64,000 nucleotides of DNA from Aeromicrobium fastidiosum (GTDB lineage: Bacteria; Actinomycetota; Actinomycetes; Propionibacteriales; Nocardioidaceae), in assembly GCF_017876595.1 (NCBI RefSeq), contig NZ_JAGIOG010000001.1, positions 2,480,001-2,544,000 of the forward strand, in the 5' to 3' direction. The notes under the pieces are model-generated. The model worked only from the letters and a program-made list of their open reading frames with translations, did not search any database and was not told the DNA's origin. Positions within the stretch are counted from its first letter, which is position 1. Each line of letters begins with the position of its first letter. Both the position numbers and the translations under genes were made by a program. Positions 52,458 through 60,801 of the stretch are shown here, in pieces.

Positions 52458-53710
52458 GTTCGGTCAACACCCTGATCGTCGACCAGCCCGCCGCCAGCTG
52501 CGACGTCGAGCTGGCCAAGGGACCGTGGGAGTTCGACACCCTCCCCGGCTACGGACCCGGCGCGTCCGAGGACGACGTCATCCCCGAGCCCGTCGTGCGC
52601 CCCGGCCAGCTGCCGGCGGCCTACCAGCGCATGAGCCCCGACGAGCTGCACCAGCGCATCGTCGCGGCCAAGCAGACACTCGGCGACAAGCTCGTGATCC
52701 TGGGCCACTTCTACCAGCGCGACGAGGTCATCCAGTACGCCGACTTCGTGGGCGACTCGTTCCAGCTCGCCAATGCCGCGCTGACCAAGCCTGACGCCGA
52801 GACCATCGTGTTCTGCGGCGTGCACTTCATGGCCGAGACCGCTGACATCCTGGCCCGCCCCGAGCAGAAGGTCATCCTGCCCAACCTCGCGGCGGGATGC
52901 TCGATGGCCGACATGGCCGACGAGGACTCCGTCGAGGCGTGCTGGGAGGACCTCATGGACCTCTATGGCTCCGCGCCCGACGCCGACGGGCGCCAGCCCG
53001 TCATCCCGGTGACGTACATGAACTCCTCGGCGGCGCTCAAGGCATTCTGCGGACGCAACGGCGGCATCGTCTGCACGTCGTCCAACGCCGCGACGGTGCT
53101 CGAGTGGGCCTTCGAGCGCGGCCAGCGCGTGCTGTTCTTCCCCGACCAGCACCTGGGCCGCAACACGGCCAAGGCCATGGGCGTCCCGCTCGACCAGATG
53201 CCGATGTGGAACCCGCGCAAGCCGCTCGGCGGCAACACCGAGGCCGAGCTCGCCGATGCCAAGGTCATCCTGTGGCACGGCTTCTGCTCGGTGCACAAGC
53301 GCTTCAGCGTCGCGCAGATCGACAAGGCCCGCGCCGAGCACCCCGGGGTCAAGATCATCGTCCACCCCGAGAGCCCCATGCCGGTCGTCGACGCGGCCGA
53401 CGCCGCCGGCTCCACCGATGCGATCCGCAAGTTCGTCATCGCGTCCGAACCCGGCGACACCATCGCGATCGGCACCGAGATCAACATGGTCAACCGGCTG
53501 GCCGCGGAGTTCCTCGACCGGACGATCTTCTGCCTCGACCCCGTCGTGTGCCCGTGCTCGACGATGTACCGCATCCACCCCGGCTACCTCGCGTGGACGC
53601 TCGACGGCCTCGTCGCAGGCGAGGTCAACAACCAGATCGTGGTCGCCGACGACGTCGCGACCCACGCCCGCGTCGCGCTCGAGCGCATGCTCGCGGCGCT
53701 GCCCAAGTAA
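52454..53710 (+). CDS. nadA: quinolinate synthase A
   Basis: A 418-residue 4Fe-4S enzyme condensing iminoaspartate with dihydroxyacetone phosphate. The three cluster cysteines lie in AAGCSMADMAD, HGFCSVHKRF and the C-terminal VVCPCSTMYRIHPGY region. GHFYQRDEVIQYADFVGDSF and VTYMNSSAALKAFCG are typical. A 60-residue N-terminal extension precedes the core, as in long-type actinobacterial NadA. Coupled to nrtR; nine bases to nadB. Confidence 0.95.
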   Translation: MSSVNTLIVDQPAASCDVELAKGPWEFDTLPGYGPGASEDDVIPEPVVRPGQLPAAYQRMSPDELHQRIVAAKQTLGDKLVILGHFYQRDEVIQYADFVGDSFQLANAALTKPDAETIVFCGVHFMAETADILARPEQKVILPNLAAGCSMADMADEDSVEACWEDLMDLYGSAPDADGRQPVIPVTYMNSSAALKAFCGRNGGIVCTSSNAATVLEWAFERGQRVLFFPDQHLGRNTAKAMGVPLDQMPMWNPRKPLGGNTEAELADAKVILWHGFCSVHKRFSVAQIDKARAEHPGVKIIVHPESPMPVVDAADAAGSTDAIRKFVIASEPGDTIAIGTEINMVNRLAAEFLDRTIFCLDPVVCPCSTMYRIHPGYLAWTLDGLVAGEVNNQIVVADDVATHARVALERMLAALPK

Positions 53711-53719
53711 GGACCGACC

Positions 53720-55255
53720 ATGACACGCAGCCTCATCGTCGTCGGCAGCGGCATCGCCGGCATGACCACCGCGCTCGACGCCGCCGCGACGTTCGACGTC
53801 ACCCTGCTGACCAAGGCCGATCTCGCCCAGAGCAACACCCGGTACGCGCAGGGCGGGGTCGCGGTCGTGATCGACGACATGGTCGACCCCGGCGCGCCGA
53901 CGCTGGGGGACTCCGTCGCGTCCCACGTGGCCGACACGCTCGTGGCCGGGGCTGGCCTGGGCGACGCCGACACCGTCGGCATCCTGTGCGCCGAGGGACC
54001 TGCAGCGATGGACGAGCTGATCGCCCGCGGCGTGCCGTTCGACCGGCACGACGGCGAGCTGTCGCACGGTCTCGAGGCCGCGCACGCGTTCCCGCGCATC
54101 CTGCACGCCGGGGGTGACGCGACCGGCGCGGCGATCGCCTACGCGCTGATCGACCGCCTGCGCGAGAGCGCCGTGACCGTCCGCGAGCAGACGACGGTCG
54201 TCGATCTGCTGCTGGAGGACGGACGGTGCGTCGGCGTCACCCTGCTGGGCGGCGAGGTGCTGCGTGCCGACGCGGTCGTGCTCGCCACCGGGGGAGCGGG
54301 ACAGCTGTTCCCGTTCACGACCAACCCCGAGGTCGCGACGGCCGACGGCCTCGGCATGGCGCTGCGGGCCGGAGCCGTCGCCGCCGACCTGGAGTTCTAC
54401 CAGTTCCACCCCACGTCGCTCGACGCCCCGGGCAACTTCCTCGTGTCCGAGGCCGTGCGCGGAGAGGGCGCCGTGCTGATCGACGTCGACGGGCACCGGT
54501 TCATGCCTGACGTGCACCCCGACGCCGAGCTGGCCCCCCGCGACGTCGTCGCGCGTGGCATCGCTCAGCAGATGAGCCGCCAGCCGGGCATCCCCGTGCG
54601 CCTCGACGCGACCGCACTGGGGCCTGAGTTCCTCGCCCGACGGTTCCCCAACATCGACGCGGCCTGCCGCGCCCAGGGCTACGACTGGGGACGCGTGCCG
54701 ATCCCGGTCGCCCCCGCGGCCCACTACTACATGGGCGGCATCCGCACCGACGAGTGGGGACGCACCTCGCTCCCGGGCCTGCTCGCGGTCGGCGAGGTCG
54801 CGTGCAACGGCCTGCACGGGGCCAACCGGCTCGCCTCCAACTCGCTGCTCGAAGGGGCCGTTTACGGACGCCGCGTCGTTGAGGGCCTCGTCTCGTTCCC
54901 GCCGGTCGGCGTGTTCGACGACGAGTGGGCGGCACCGATCGGCCTCGACCTCACCGACGACCCCGATGCGCACGACGTCAGCCGCGCCGATCTGCAGCAG
55001 CTCATGTGGGACGCCGCCGGGCTGGTCCGCGACGGTGCCGACCTGGAGGAGGCCGCCGCCGAGCTGAGGCACTGGAAGTCGCCGGCGGTCACCGATGCCA
55101 AGGCGGCTGAGGACGCCAACCTGCTGGTCGTCGCCCGGGCCGTCGTGGCCAGCGCGCTGGCCCGCCGGGAGTCACGGGGCGGGCACTACCGCACCGACTT
55201 CCCGCAGACCGATCCCGCCCAGGCCCGCCACTCCGCGATCGTCGCCCATGCTTGA
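53720..55255 (+). CDS. nadB: L-aspartate oxidase
   Basis: A 511-residue FAD enzyme making iminoaspartate for NadA. The dinucleotide-binding start is SLIVVGSGIAGMTTALDAA. The active-site segments are NTRYAQGGVAVV, HGLEAAHAFPRILHAGGDATG, EFYQFHPTSLDAPGNFLVSEAVRGEGA and APAAHYYMGGIRTDEWGRTSLPGLLAVGEVACNGLHGANRLASNSLLE. It overlaps nadC by eight bases (ATGCTTGA). Confidence 0.95.
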   Translation: MTRSLIVVGSGIAGMTTALDAAATFDVTLLTKADLAQSNTRYAQGGVAVVIDDMVDPGAPTLGDSVASHVADTLVAGAGLGDADTVGILCAEGPAAMDELIARGVPFDRHDGELSHGLEAAHAFPRILHAGGDATGAAIAYALIDRLRESAVTVREQTTVVDLLLEDGRCVGVTLLGGEVLRADAVVLATGGAGQLFPFTTNPEVATADGLGMALRAGAVAADLEFYQFHPTSLDAPGNFLVSEAVRGEGAVLIDVDGHRFMPDVHPDAELAPRDVVARGIAQQMSRQPGIPVRLDATALGPEFLARRFPNIDAACRAQGYDWGRVPIPVAPAAHYYMGGIRTDEWGRTSLPGLLAVGEVACNGLHGANRLASNSLLEGAVYGRRVVEGLVSFPPVGVFDDEWAAPIGLDLTDDPDAHDVSRADLQQLMWDAAGLVRDGADLEEAAAELRHWKSPAVTDAKAAEDANLLVVARAVVASALARRESRGGHYRTDFPQTDPAQARHSAIVAHA

Positions 55256-56090
55256 GCGCCGTCAGATCCAACGCGTCGTCGACCTCGCCCTCGACGAGGA
55301 CGCCCCGTTCGGCGACCTCACCTCGCAGACCCTCGTGCCGTCCACCGCGGTCGCTCACGCCCAGCTCGTCGCGCGGGAGCCGGGCGTCCTCGCGGGTGCC
55401 GAGGTGTTCGTCGTCGCGATGACGACGCTCGACCCGACCGTCGACGTCACGGTGCACCTGGCCGACGGTGACGCCTTCGAGACCGGCGCGGTGCTGGCGA
55501 GTGTCGACGGCCCCGCGCGCGTCGTGCTGCAGGCCGAGCGCGTCGCGCTCAACCTCGTGCAGCGCATGACCGGCATCGCGACCCTCACCCGCACGTACGT
55601 CGAGGCCGTCGCGGGCACCCGCGCGCGCGTCGTCGACACCCGCAAGACGACTCCCGGCCTGCGCGCGCTCGAGCGCCACGCGGTGCGCTGCGGGGGCGGT
55701 CACAACCACCGCTACTCGCTCTCGGACGCCGTGATGGCCAAGGACAACCACCTCGCGGTCATCCCCGACATCACCGCCGCCCTGCGCCGCGCCGCCGACG
55801 ACCTGCCGCACACGACGCACATCGAGGTCGAGGTCGACCGGCTCGACCAGATCGAGACGGTGCTGGCGTCCGGCGTCGTCGGCACGATCATGCTCGACAA
55901 CTTCAGCCTCGACGACCTGCGAGCGGGCGTCGCCCAGGTCGGCGGACGTGCACGCGTCGAGGCCAGCGGCGGCATCACGCTCGAGACGATCCGCGGCGTG
56001 GCCGAGACCGGTGTCGACGTCATCTCGGTCGGGGCGCTGACCCACAGCGTCCGCGCCCTCGACCTCGGTCTCGACATCACGGTCCATTGA
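55248..56090 (+). CDS. nadC: nicotinate-nucleotide pyrophosphorylase (carboxylating)
   Basis: A 280-residue quinolinate phosphoribosyltransferase, third step of the de novo NAD route. Visible motifs: RVALNLVQRMTGIATLTRTYVEAV, RVVDTRKTTPGLRALERHAVRCGGGHNHRYSLSDAVMAKDNHL, IEVEVDRLDQIETVL and VEASGGITLETIRGVAETGVDVISVGALTHS. The ATG at 55248 is inside the nadB end; a start at 55095 would duplicate the nadB tail in another frame. Overlaps the desulfurase gene by TTGA. Confidence 0.95.
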   Translation: MLERRQIQRVVDLALDEDAPFGDLTSQTLVPSTAVAHAQLVAREPGVLAGAEVFVVAMTTLDPTVDVTVHLADGDAFETGAVLASVDGPARVVLQAERVALNLVQRMTGIATLTRTYVEAVAGTRARVVDTRKTTPGLRALERHAVRCGGGHNHRYSLSDAVMAKDNHLAVIPDITAALRRAADDLPHTTHIEVEVDRLDQIETVLASGVVGTIMLDNFSLDDLRAGVAQVGGRARVEASGGITLETIRGVAETGVDVISVGALTHSVRALDLGLDITVH

Positions 56091-57214
56091 TCTATCTCGA
56101 CGAGGCGGCCACCACGCCGGTCAGACGTGAGGTCATGGAGGCGATGTGGCCGTACCTCGGGCCGCAGTTCGGCAATCCGTCGAGCCACCACGAGGTCGGT
56201 GAGGCGGCTGCGCGCGCTCTCGTGCAGGCCCGGGCCGATGTCGCCGCGGTGCTCGGCTGCCGCGCGTCGGAGATCACCTTCACCTCGGGTGGCACGGAGT
56301 CCGACAACACCGCGATCAAGGGCATCGCCCTGGCCGCCCCCCGTGGGCGCCACGTCGTCGTGTCGGCCGTCGAGCACCCGGCGGTGCTCGAGTCGGCGCA
56401 GTTCTTGGGCCGCATCGGCTACGAGGTCACGGTCGTGGGGGTCGACGAGCACGGCAGCGTGCAGCCGGACGCGCTCGCGGCGGTGCTGCGCGACGACACG
56501 ACACTCGTCAGCGTGCAGCACGCCAACAACGAGGTCGGCACGATCCAGCCCATCGCCGAGCTGTCGGCCCTGGCCGCGGGGCACGGGGTGCCGTTCCACA
56601 CCGATGCCGTGCAGACGGCCGGCTGGCTCGATCTCGACGTCGGACGTCTGGGGGTGCAGGCGTTGAGCATCTCGGGCCACAAGATCGGCGCACCCAAGGG
56701 CGTCGGCGTGATGTACGTCAACCGGCGGGTGCCGTTCGAGCCGTTGATCCACGGAGGCGGGCAGGAGGGCGGACGCCGCTCGGGCACCGAGAACGTCGCC
56801 GCTGCCGTCGGCATGGCCGCGGCGCTCCGACTCGCGGCCGGTTCGTCCGACGAGACCGCCGGACGACGCGACGACTTCATCGCCCGCGTGCTGCGCGAGC
56901 TGCCGGGTGCGAGCCTGACCGGGTCGCCGCACGACCGACTCCCCGGCAGCGCGTCCTTCGTCCTTCCCGGCACGAGCGGGGAGTCGATCCTGCTCGAGCT
57001 GGAGGCGCGAGGCATCGTCTGCTCGTCCGGCTCGGCCTGTGCCGCGGGCAGCGACGACCCCTCCCACGTCCTGGTCGCGATGGGCGTGGCCGACGAGGTG
57101 GCGCAGACGGCGGTGCGGTTCACGTTCGGCCGATCGACCACCGCGGACGACCTCGAGACGGCCGCGACCGAGCTGGTCACCGCGGTGCATTTCGTCGGCG
57201 GGCTGGCCACATGA
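56087..57214 (+). CDS. cysteine desulfurase (NifS/IscS type)
   Basis: A 375-residue PLP enzyme, starting with TTG at 56087 (IYLDEAATTPVRREVMEAMWPYLG). The PLP lysine is K199 in ISGHKIGAPKG, and the persulfide cysteine is C318 in SSGSACAAGSDDPSHV. Its coupling to nadABC suggests it supplies sulfur for the NadA iron-sulfur cluster, as proposed for NadA-linked NifS proteins elsewhere. Overlaps the next gene by ATGA. Confidence 0.92.
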   Translation: MIYLDEAATTPVRREVMEAMWPYLGPQFGNPSSHHEVGEAAARALVQARADVAAVLGCRASEITFTSGGTESDNTAIKGIALAAPRGRHVVVSAVEHPAVLESAQFLGRIGYEVTVVGVDEHGSVQPDALAAVLRDDTTLVSVQHANNEVGTIQPIAELSALAAGHGVPFHTDAVQTAGWLDLDVGRLGVQALSISGHKIGAPKGVGVMYVNRRVPFEPLIHGGGQEGGRRSGTENVAAAVGMAAALRLAAGSSDETAGRRDDFIARVLRELPGASLTGSPHDRLPGSASFVLPGTSGESILLELEARGIVCSSGSACAAGSDDPSHVLVAMGVADEVAQTAVRFTFGRSTTADDLETAATELVTAVHFVGGLAT

Positions 57215-58230
57215 CGACCGTCGACGAACCGCGCGTGCTGCGTGCATCGCGACAGCGCTACCGCCGCTGGCTGCGCGGCAGCCTGGCGTCGGGCGGTCTG
57301 CTCGTGGCGTTCCTGGTGGCGTCCAACCTCCGCCGGGCCGACTCCCTGACCGATGTGCTGATCCTGGCCGGTCTGCTGGTGGGCACGCCGGCCGCGGCCC
57401 TCGCGGCGGTCGCGATCCACATCGCGACGAGTCGCGTCACGATCGTCGGCGACGAGGTCGAGTACCGCCGCTGGTGGCGCCGCACCGTCCTGCGTGCAGG
57501 CGACGGACTCGTCGGTCTCCTCGCGGTCTACTCCCCACGCTTCAGCACCGGTCCGGCGACGCCCGTGCTCGTCGCACGTGGTGTCGACGGCGGCCCCCGC
57601 ATCCACCTCAGCGGTGCCTACTGGGACCAGGCCGATCTCGACGAGATCGCCCGGGCCCTCCGCATCCCGGTGCGTGACCGGGCGCTGGACGCCAAGGGCT
57701 ACGAGCGGCGCGCCCCCGGTGCCCTGCCGTGGCGCGAGCGCCATCCCTGGGTGTTCGGTCTCGGCGGCGCGGCCGTCATCACAGCCATCGTCACCGCAGG
57801 AGTCCTGGCCTACTTCATGAGCAACAACCTCCCGCCCTTCGACGAGCAGCCGCCTCGTGGTGTCGCCGCCGAGACCGTCGCCCGCCAGGACGCTGTCGCC
57901 CGCGACGTCGTCGCCGCCGTCGGGGGCAGCTGGGAGACACCCGTCGAGCAGCTGCAGGAGTGCCAGGACGACGACGACCGCAAGGGCTGGGAGCGGACGC
58001 TCGACATCGAGCCTGTCGACGTGCCGAGTCGTCTGACGGACGCCTCGCTGTCCGCCGTCGTCGACGCGATGGCTCGACAGGGGTATCTCCGCGTGACGGG
58101 CAGCAAGGTCGACGACGTCGCCGGGCACCTCCTCGGCGCATCGTTCTCCGAGGACGAGGTCCGGGTCGATCTCGAGGATCGCTTCACCGAGATCACGGTG
58201 AGTGGGCACTGCGAGACTCCCGACCGCTGA
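57211..58230 (+). CDS. membrane protein of unknown function coupled to the nad operon
   Basis: A 339-residue protein with two helices near 25-75 (GSLASGGLLVAFLVASNL; VLILAGLLVGTPAAALAAVAIHI), a PH-like segment (VTIVGDEVEYRRWWRRTVLRAGDGLVGLLAVYS), a third helix near 190-210 (GLGGAAVITAIVTAGVLAYF) and an acidic extracytoplasmic C-terminal domain with two Cys (QECQDDDD and SGHCETPDR). Coupled to the desulfurase gene by ATGA, yet no NAD-related motif is seen. Unknown family. Confidence 0.65.
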   Translation: MTTVDEPRVLRASRQRYRRWLRGSLASGGLLVAFLVASNLRRADSLTDVLILAGLLVGTPAAALAAVAIHIATSRVTIVGDEVEYRRWWRRTVLRAGDGLVGLLAVYSPRFSTGPATPVLVARGVDGGPRIHLSGAYWDQADLDEIARALRIPVRDRALDAKGYERRAPGALPWRERHPWVFGLGGAAVITAIVTAGVLAYFMSNNLPPFDEQPPRGVAAETVARQDAVARDVVAAVGGSWETPVEQLQECQDDDDRKGWERTLDIEPVDVPSRLTDASLSAVVDAMARQGYLRVTGSKVDDVAGHLLGASFSEDEVRVDLEDRFTEITVSGHCETPDR

Positions 58231-58233
58231 GGG

Positions 58234-58710
58234 TCAGCGGCGGCGGCTCGCCCGCAGCGCCGCGAGCGTGCACGCCCCCCAGAGGAGGAACCACGGGTCC
58301 CAGAAGAATGCGTGCCACCGCAGGGCGCGCGGATCGCTGCTCCGCGAGATGTCGGCGGCACCGAAGCACACGATCGCGATGCCGGCGATGGTCAGCACGC
58401 CTCCGTACACCGTCAGGACGGCACCGGCCACCCCGGCCACCAGCCGCTCGAATCTGCCGCGACGCTGCACCGCGAGCCACAGCGCCCCGACAGCGGTGAC
58501 CTTGGCGAGCACCACGCAGAGCAGCGCGAGCCGGACGACGGCACCGCCCTCGCGGCCCCAGCGTTCGAGCTGACCGCCGACGGTGTCGAGCAACCAGGGC
58601 GATCCGAACAGCCACAGCAGGCTGACGAGGGCGTGTGCCAGACCCAGCACCGCAGCTGCCGCCAGCCACCTCGTGCCGGGGCGAGGAGGCCCCATCGGCG
58701 GACGACTCAC
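58234..58710 (-). CDS. DUF3995-like membrane protein
   Basis: A 158-residue protein with four membrane helices (LAAAAVLGLAHALVSLLWLF; VVRLALLCVVLAKVTAVGALWLAV; LVAGVAGAVLTVYGGVLTIAGIAIV; FFWDPWFLLWGACTLAAL). The GSPWLLDTVGGQLERWG loop is characteristic of DUF3995 proteins. Its ATG overlaps the stop of the upstream membrane gene (ATGA), so the two form one unit. It converges with the gene at 57211 with three bases between stops. Function unknown. Confidence 0.65.
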   Translation of the reverse strand: MSRPPMGPPRPGTRWLAAAAVLGLAHALVSLLWLFGSPWLLDTVGGQLERWGREGGAVVRLALLCVVLAKVTAVGALWLAVQRRGRFERLVAGVAGAVLTVYGGVLTIAGIAIVCFGAADISRSSDPRALRWHAFFWDPWFLLWGACTLAALRASRRR

Positions 58711-59447
58711 GCGTCGCGGCCCAGCAGCCCTCGCTGCACCGGGTCACGCTCGGCCTGGGCGCGGTTGGCGCGGACGAGGCCGCCCAGCACGACCGTTCCC
58801 GCGACGACCCCGGCCGTCGCGAGCAGGAGCACGAACACCGTGACCGCTGGTCCTTGCCCGTCCTGCCAGGTCGGCGTGTACCGCGGACCTCCCTGCAGCG
58901 CCAGAGCGATGAACGCCAGCGGACTCACGAATGCCGCGGCTCCTGCGAGGAGACGCAGGGGACGCCAGCCCCGTGCCAGGAACACCCGTGCCTCGACGGC
59001 GTCCAGGACGGGCAAGGCGCGCCACTGCTCGACGCCCTCGCCGCCGTGGGGCAGACGCTCGGGCAGCAGCGTCCACCAGCACAAGGCGTCGACGACGCGT
59101 CGGCCGGCGCGCCACACCTGCACGCCTGCCGCGAGGGCGACGACCGACAGGGCGAGTCCCGCTGCCGGTGCTGCGACGCGCTGCCACGACGGCGCGCCCG
59201 TCCACAGGGAGTAGGCGAGTCCCGCGTCTCCGACGACGGCGGCGACCCAGGAGATGAGTCCCACCGCCAGACGGGCGGGGGAGTCGGCGGCTCGCGTCAG
59301 CGTCTCGAGGGCGCGGTGACGCTCCGGCAGTCGACGCGCCGCGTCCTCGGCCGACGGGCCGGTCTGTTCGCGGCCGAGGAACGGTTGCGCTTCCTGACCG
59401 ACCAGGACGGTGTCGAGGCGGGCGGCAGCATCGGCGAGCCAGGACAT
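58707..59447 (-). CDS. four-helix membrane protein, unknown function
   Basis: A 246-residue protein. A 50-residue soluble head (MSWLADAAARLDTVLVGQEAQPFLGREQTG) precedes two paired helices near 60-110, an amphipathic middle (WWTLLPERLPHGGEGVEQWRALPVLDAVEARVFLARGW) and two helices near 165-225. The start at 59447 was chosen since upstream codons are Arg/Pro-rich. No family recognised. It is coupled to the DUF3995-like gene downstream. Confidence 0.6.
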   Translation of the reverse strand: MSWLADAAARLDTVLVGQEAQPFLGREQTGPSAEDAARRLPERHRALETLTRAADSPARLAVGLISWVAAVVGDAGLAYSLWTGAPSWQRVAAPAAGLALSVVALAAGVQVWRAGRRVVDALCWWTLLPERLPHGGEGVEQWRALPVLDAVEARVFLARGWRPLRLLAGAAAFVSPLAFIALALQGGPRYTPTWQDGQGPAVTVFVLLLATAGVVAGTVVLGGLVRANRAQAERDPVQRGLLGRDA

Positions 59448-59487
59448 GATGGCGACGCTAGCAAAGGCCAGCGGCGAGAACGGACGG

Positions 59488-59595
59488 TCAGGCGGTCGTC
59501 GCCTCGTGGTCCTCGTCGGTCGGAAGGTCGCAGAAGCCATCGACGCACGACGGCGCGTCGGCGTCACCCACGATCTCGAGCGGCCCGCTGGTCAT
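59488..59595 (-). CDS. 35-residue Cys-pair peptide coupled to the DsbA/FrnE gene
   Basis: A very small gene: MTSGPLEIVGDADAPSCVDG, then FCDLPTDEDHEATTA, 35 residues in all. The ATG (59595-59593) overlaps the stop of the FrnE-like gene by ATGA, the coupling used throughout this genome. The CVDGFC pair (C-X4-C) in an acidic chain next to a thiol oxidoreductase suggests a redox substrate, partner or metal-binding peptide. Too short for a family match; the coupling is the main support. Confidence 0.5.
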   Translation of the reverse strand: MTSGPLEIVGDADAPSCVDGFCDLPTDEDHEATTA

Positions 59596-60254
59596 GCCGA
59601 AGCACCCGCATGGTTCGACGCCTCGCGCAGCGCTTCGGCGAAGGCCGACGGGTCCTGCGCACCGGACACGCCGAGCCGCCGATCGAGGACGAAGAACGGG
59701 ACACCGCTGATGCCGTACGCCATGGCCTGCTCCTTGTCGGCGACGACGTCGGGCAGGTGGGTCGAGGCGTTCAGCGCCGCCAGAGCCTCGTCGCGGTCGA
59801 GACCGATCTCGGCGGCGACGTCGGCCAGGTCCTCGACCCGGCCGACGTGCCGTCCCTGCTCGAAGTAGGCCGCGAACAGCCGCTCGACCAGGTCGAGCTG
59901 GCGGCCCTTCGTCTTCGCGAAGTGCAGCAGCTCGTGGGCCTTGACGGTGTTGGTGTGCTGGAGGGCGTCGAAGTCGTACGACAGGCCCTCGGCGGCCGCG
60001 AGCTCGGTCATCTGCGCCAGCATCTGCTCGACCTGGCCGGCCGGCATGTGCTTGTGCGCGACCAGGAAGTCGACCTCGGATCCCTCGAAGTCGACCGGTG
60101 TGTCGGGGGCGAGCTCGAACGAGTGGTACTCGATCTCCAGCTCACCACCCTCGGCGACGAAGGCGGCCGCAGCCGTCTCGAAGCGGCGCTTCCCGACGAA
60201 GCACCAGGGGCATGCGATGTCTGACCAGATGTCGACCTTGACGGGGTTGCTCAT
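59592..60254 (-). CDS. DsbA-family (FrnE-like) thiol oxidoreductase
   Basis: A 220-residue cytoplasmic thioredoxin-fold protein with the active site CPWC (C15-C18) in WSDIACPWCFVGKRRFE, the helical insert of FrnE/2-hydroxychromene-2-carboxylate-isomerase relatives and the cis-Pro region YGISGVPFFVLDRRLGVSGAQ. No signal peptide, so it acts in the cytosol, possibly in oxidative stress defence. Coupled to the 35-residue peptide gene. Divergent from the universal stress protein gene. Confidence 0.88.
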   Translation of the reverse strand: MSNPVKVDIWSDIACPWCFVGKRRFETAAAAFVAEGGELEIEYHSFELAPDTPVDFEGSEVDFLVAHKHMPAGQVEQMLAQMTELAAAEGLSYDFDALQHTNTVKAHELLHFAKTKGRQLDLVERLFAAYFEQGRHVGRVEDLADVAAEIGLDRDEALAALNASTHLPDVVADKEQAMAYGISGVPFFVLDRRLGVSGAQDPSAFAEALREASNHAGASA

Positions 60255-60315
60255 GTGCGGGAGAACGCTCGGGTCCAGCTCGCTATTCCGCTTCCTTCAG
60301 GCACCCGCGGGGGAG

Positions 60316-60321
60316 TAGGTT
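60316..60321 (+). promoter_or_regulatory. leaderless -10 element of the universal stress protein gene
   Basis: TAGGTT lies six bases before the ATG at 60328, predicting transcription from the start codon. No clear -35. Confidence 0.45.
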
Positions 60322-60327
60322 CATGTC

Positions 60328-60714
60328 ATGACAATTGCCGTGGCCTACCGGCCTGACGAGTTCGGACGCGCAGCCCTCGAGTGGGCGGCGGAGCACGCCA
60401 CCGCCGTCGACGACTCCATCGTCGTGATCAACATCAGCCGTGGCGAGCCGCGCCTCGACGCGGGGTTCGCCCGCGGGCGCGACATCCAGGGCATCACCGA
60501 GAGCCTGACGGCCAAGGGCGTCTCGCTCGAGGTGCGTCAGACGGTCGGCGACAACGTCTCCGACGCCGTCCTGTTCGAGGCCGAGCAGGCCGGCGCGTCC
60601 CTCATCGTGGTGGGCATCCGTCGGCGCAGCCCCGTCGGCAAGATGCTGATGGGCAGCGTCGCGCAGTCGATCCTGCTCGATGCGTCCGTGCCGGTCGTCG
60701 CCGTCAAGCCCTGA
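60328..60714 (+). CDS. universal stress protein (UspA family)
   Basis: A 128-residue single-domain Usp. It starts TIAVAYRPDEFGRAALEWAAEHA and ends ASLIVVGIRRRSPVGKMLMGSVAQSILLDASVPVVAVKP, which holds the ATP-binding G-X2-G-X9-G(S/T)-like loop in the variant GIRRRSPVGKMLMGS. Slightly shorter than the usual 140 residues. Stand-alone gene with its own leaderless promoter, divergent from the FrnE-like gene; a role in stress or dormancy is inferred from the family. Confidence 0.88.
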   Translation: MTIAVAYRPDEFGRAALEWAAEHATAVDDSIVVINISRGEPRLDAGFARGRDIQGITESLTAKGVSLEVRQTVGDNVSDAVLFEAEQAGASLIVVGIRRRSPVGKMLMGSVAQSILLDASVPVVAVKP

Positions 60715-60788
60715 CGGTCAAGCCCTGACCGTCGAGCTGCTCGGCGCAGCCGCCGCGGGCCGTGGACGCCCCGACGGCCGCGCCTCGC

Positions 60789-60794
60789 TAGGCT
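60789..60794 (+). promoter_or_regulatory. leaderless -10 element of the glycosyltransferase gene
   Basis: TAGGCT, identical to the treZ hexamer, ends seven bases before the GTG at 60802. Confidence 0.45.
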
Positions 60795-60801
60795 CGGCTC
60801 C

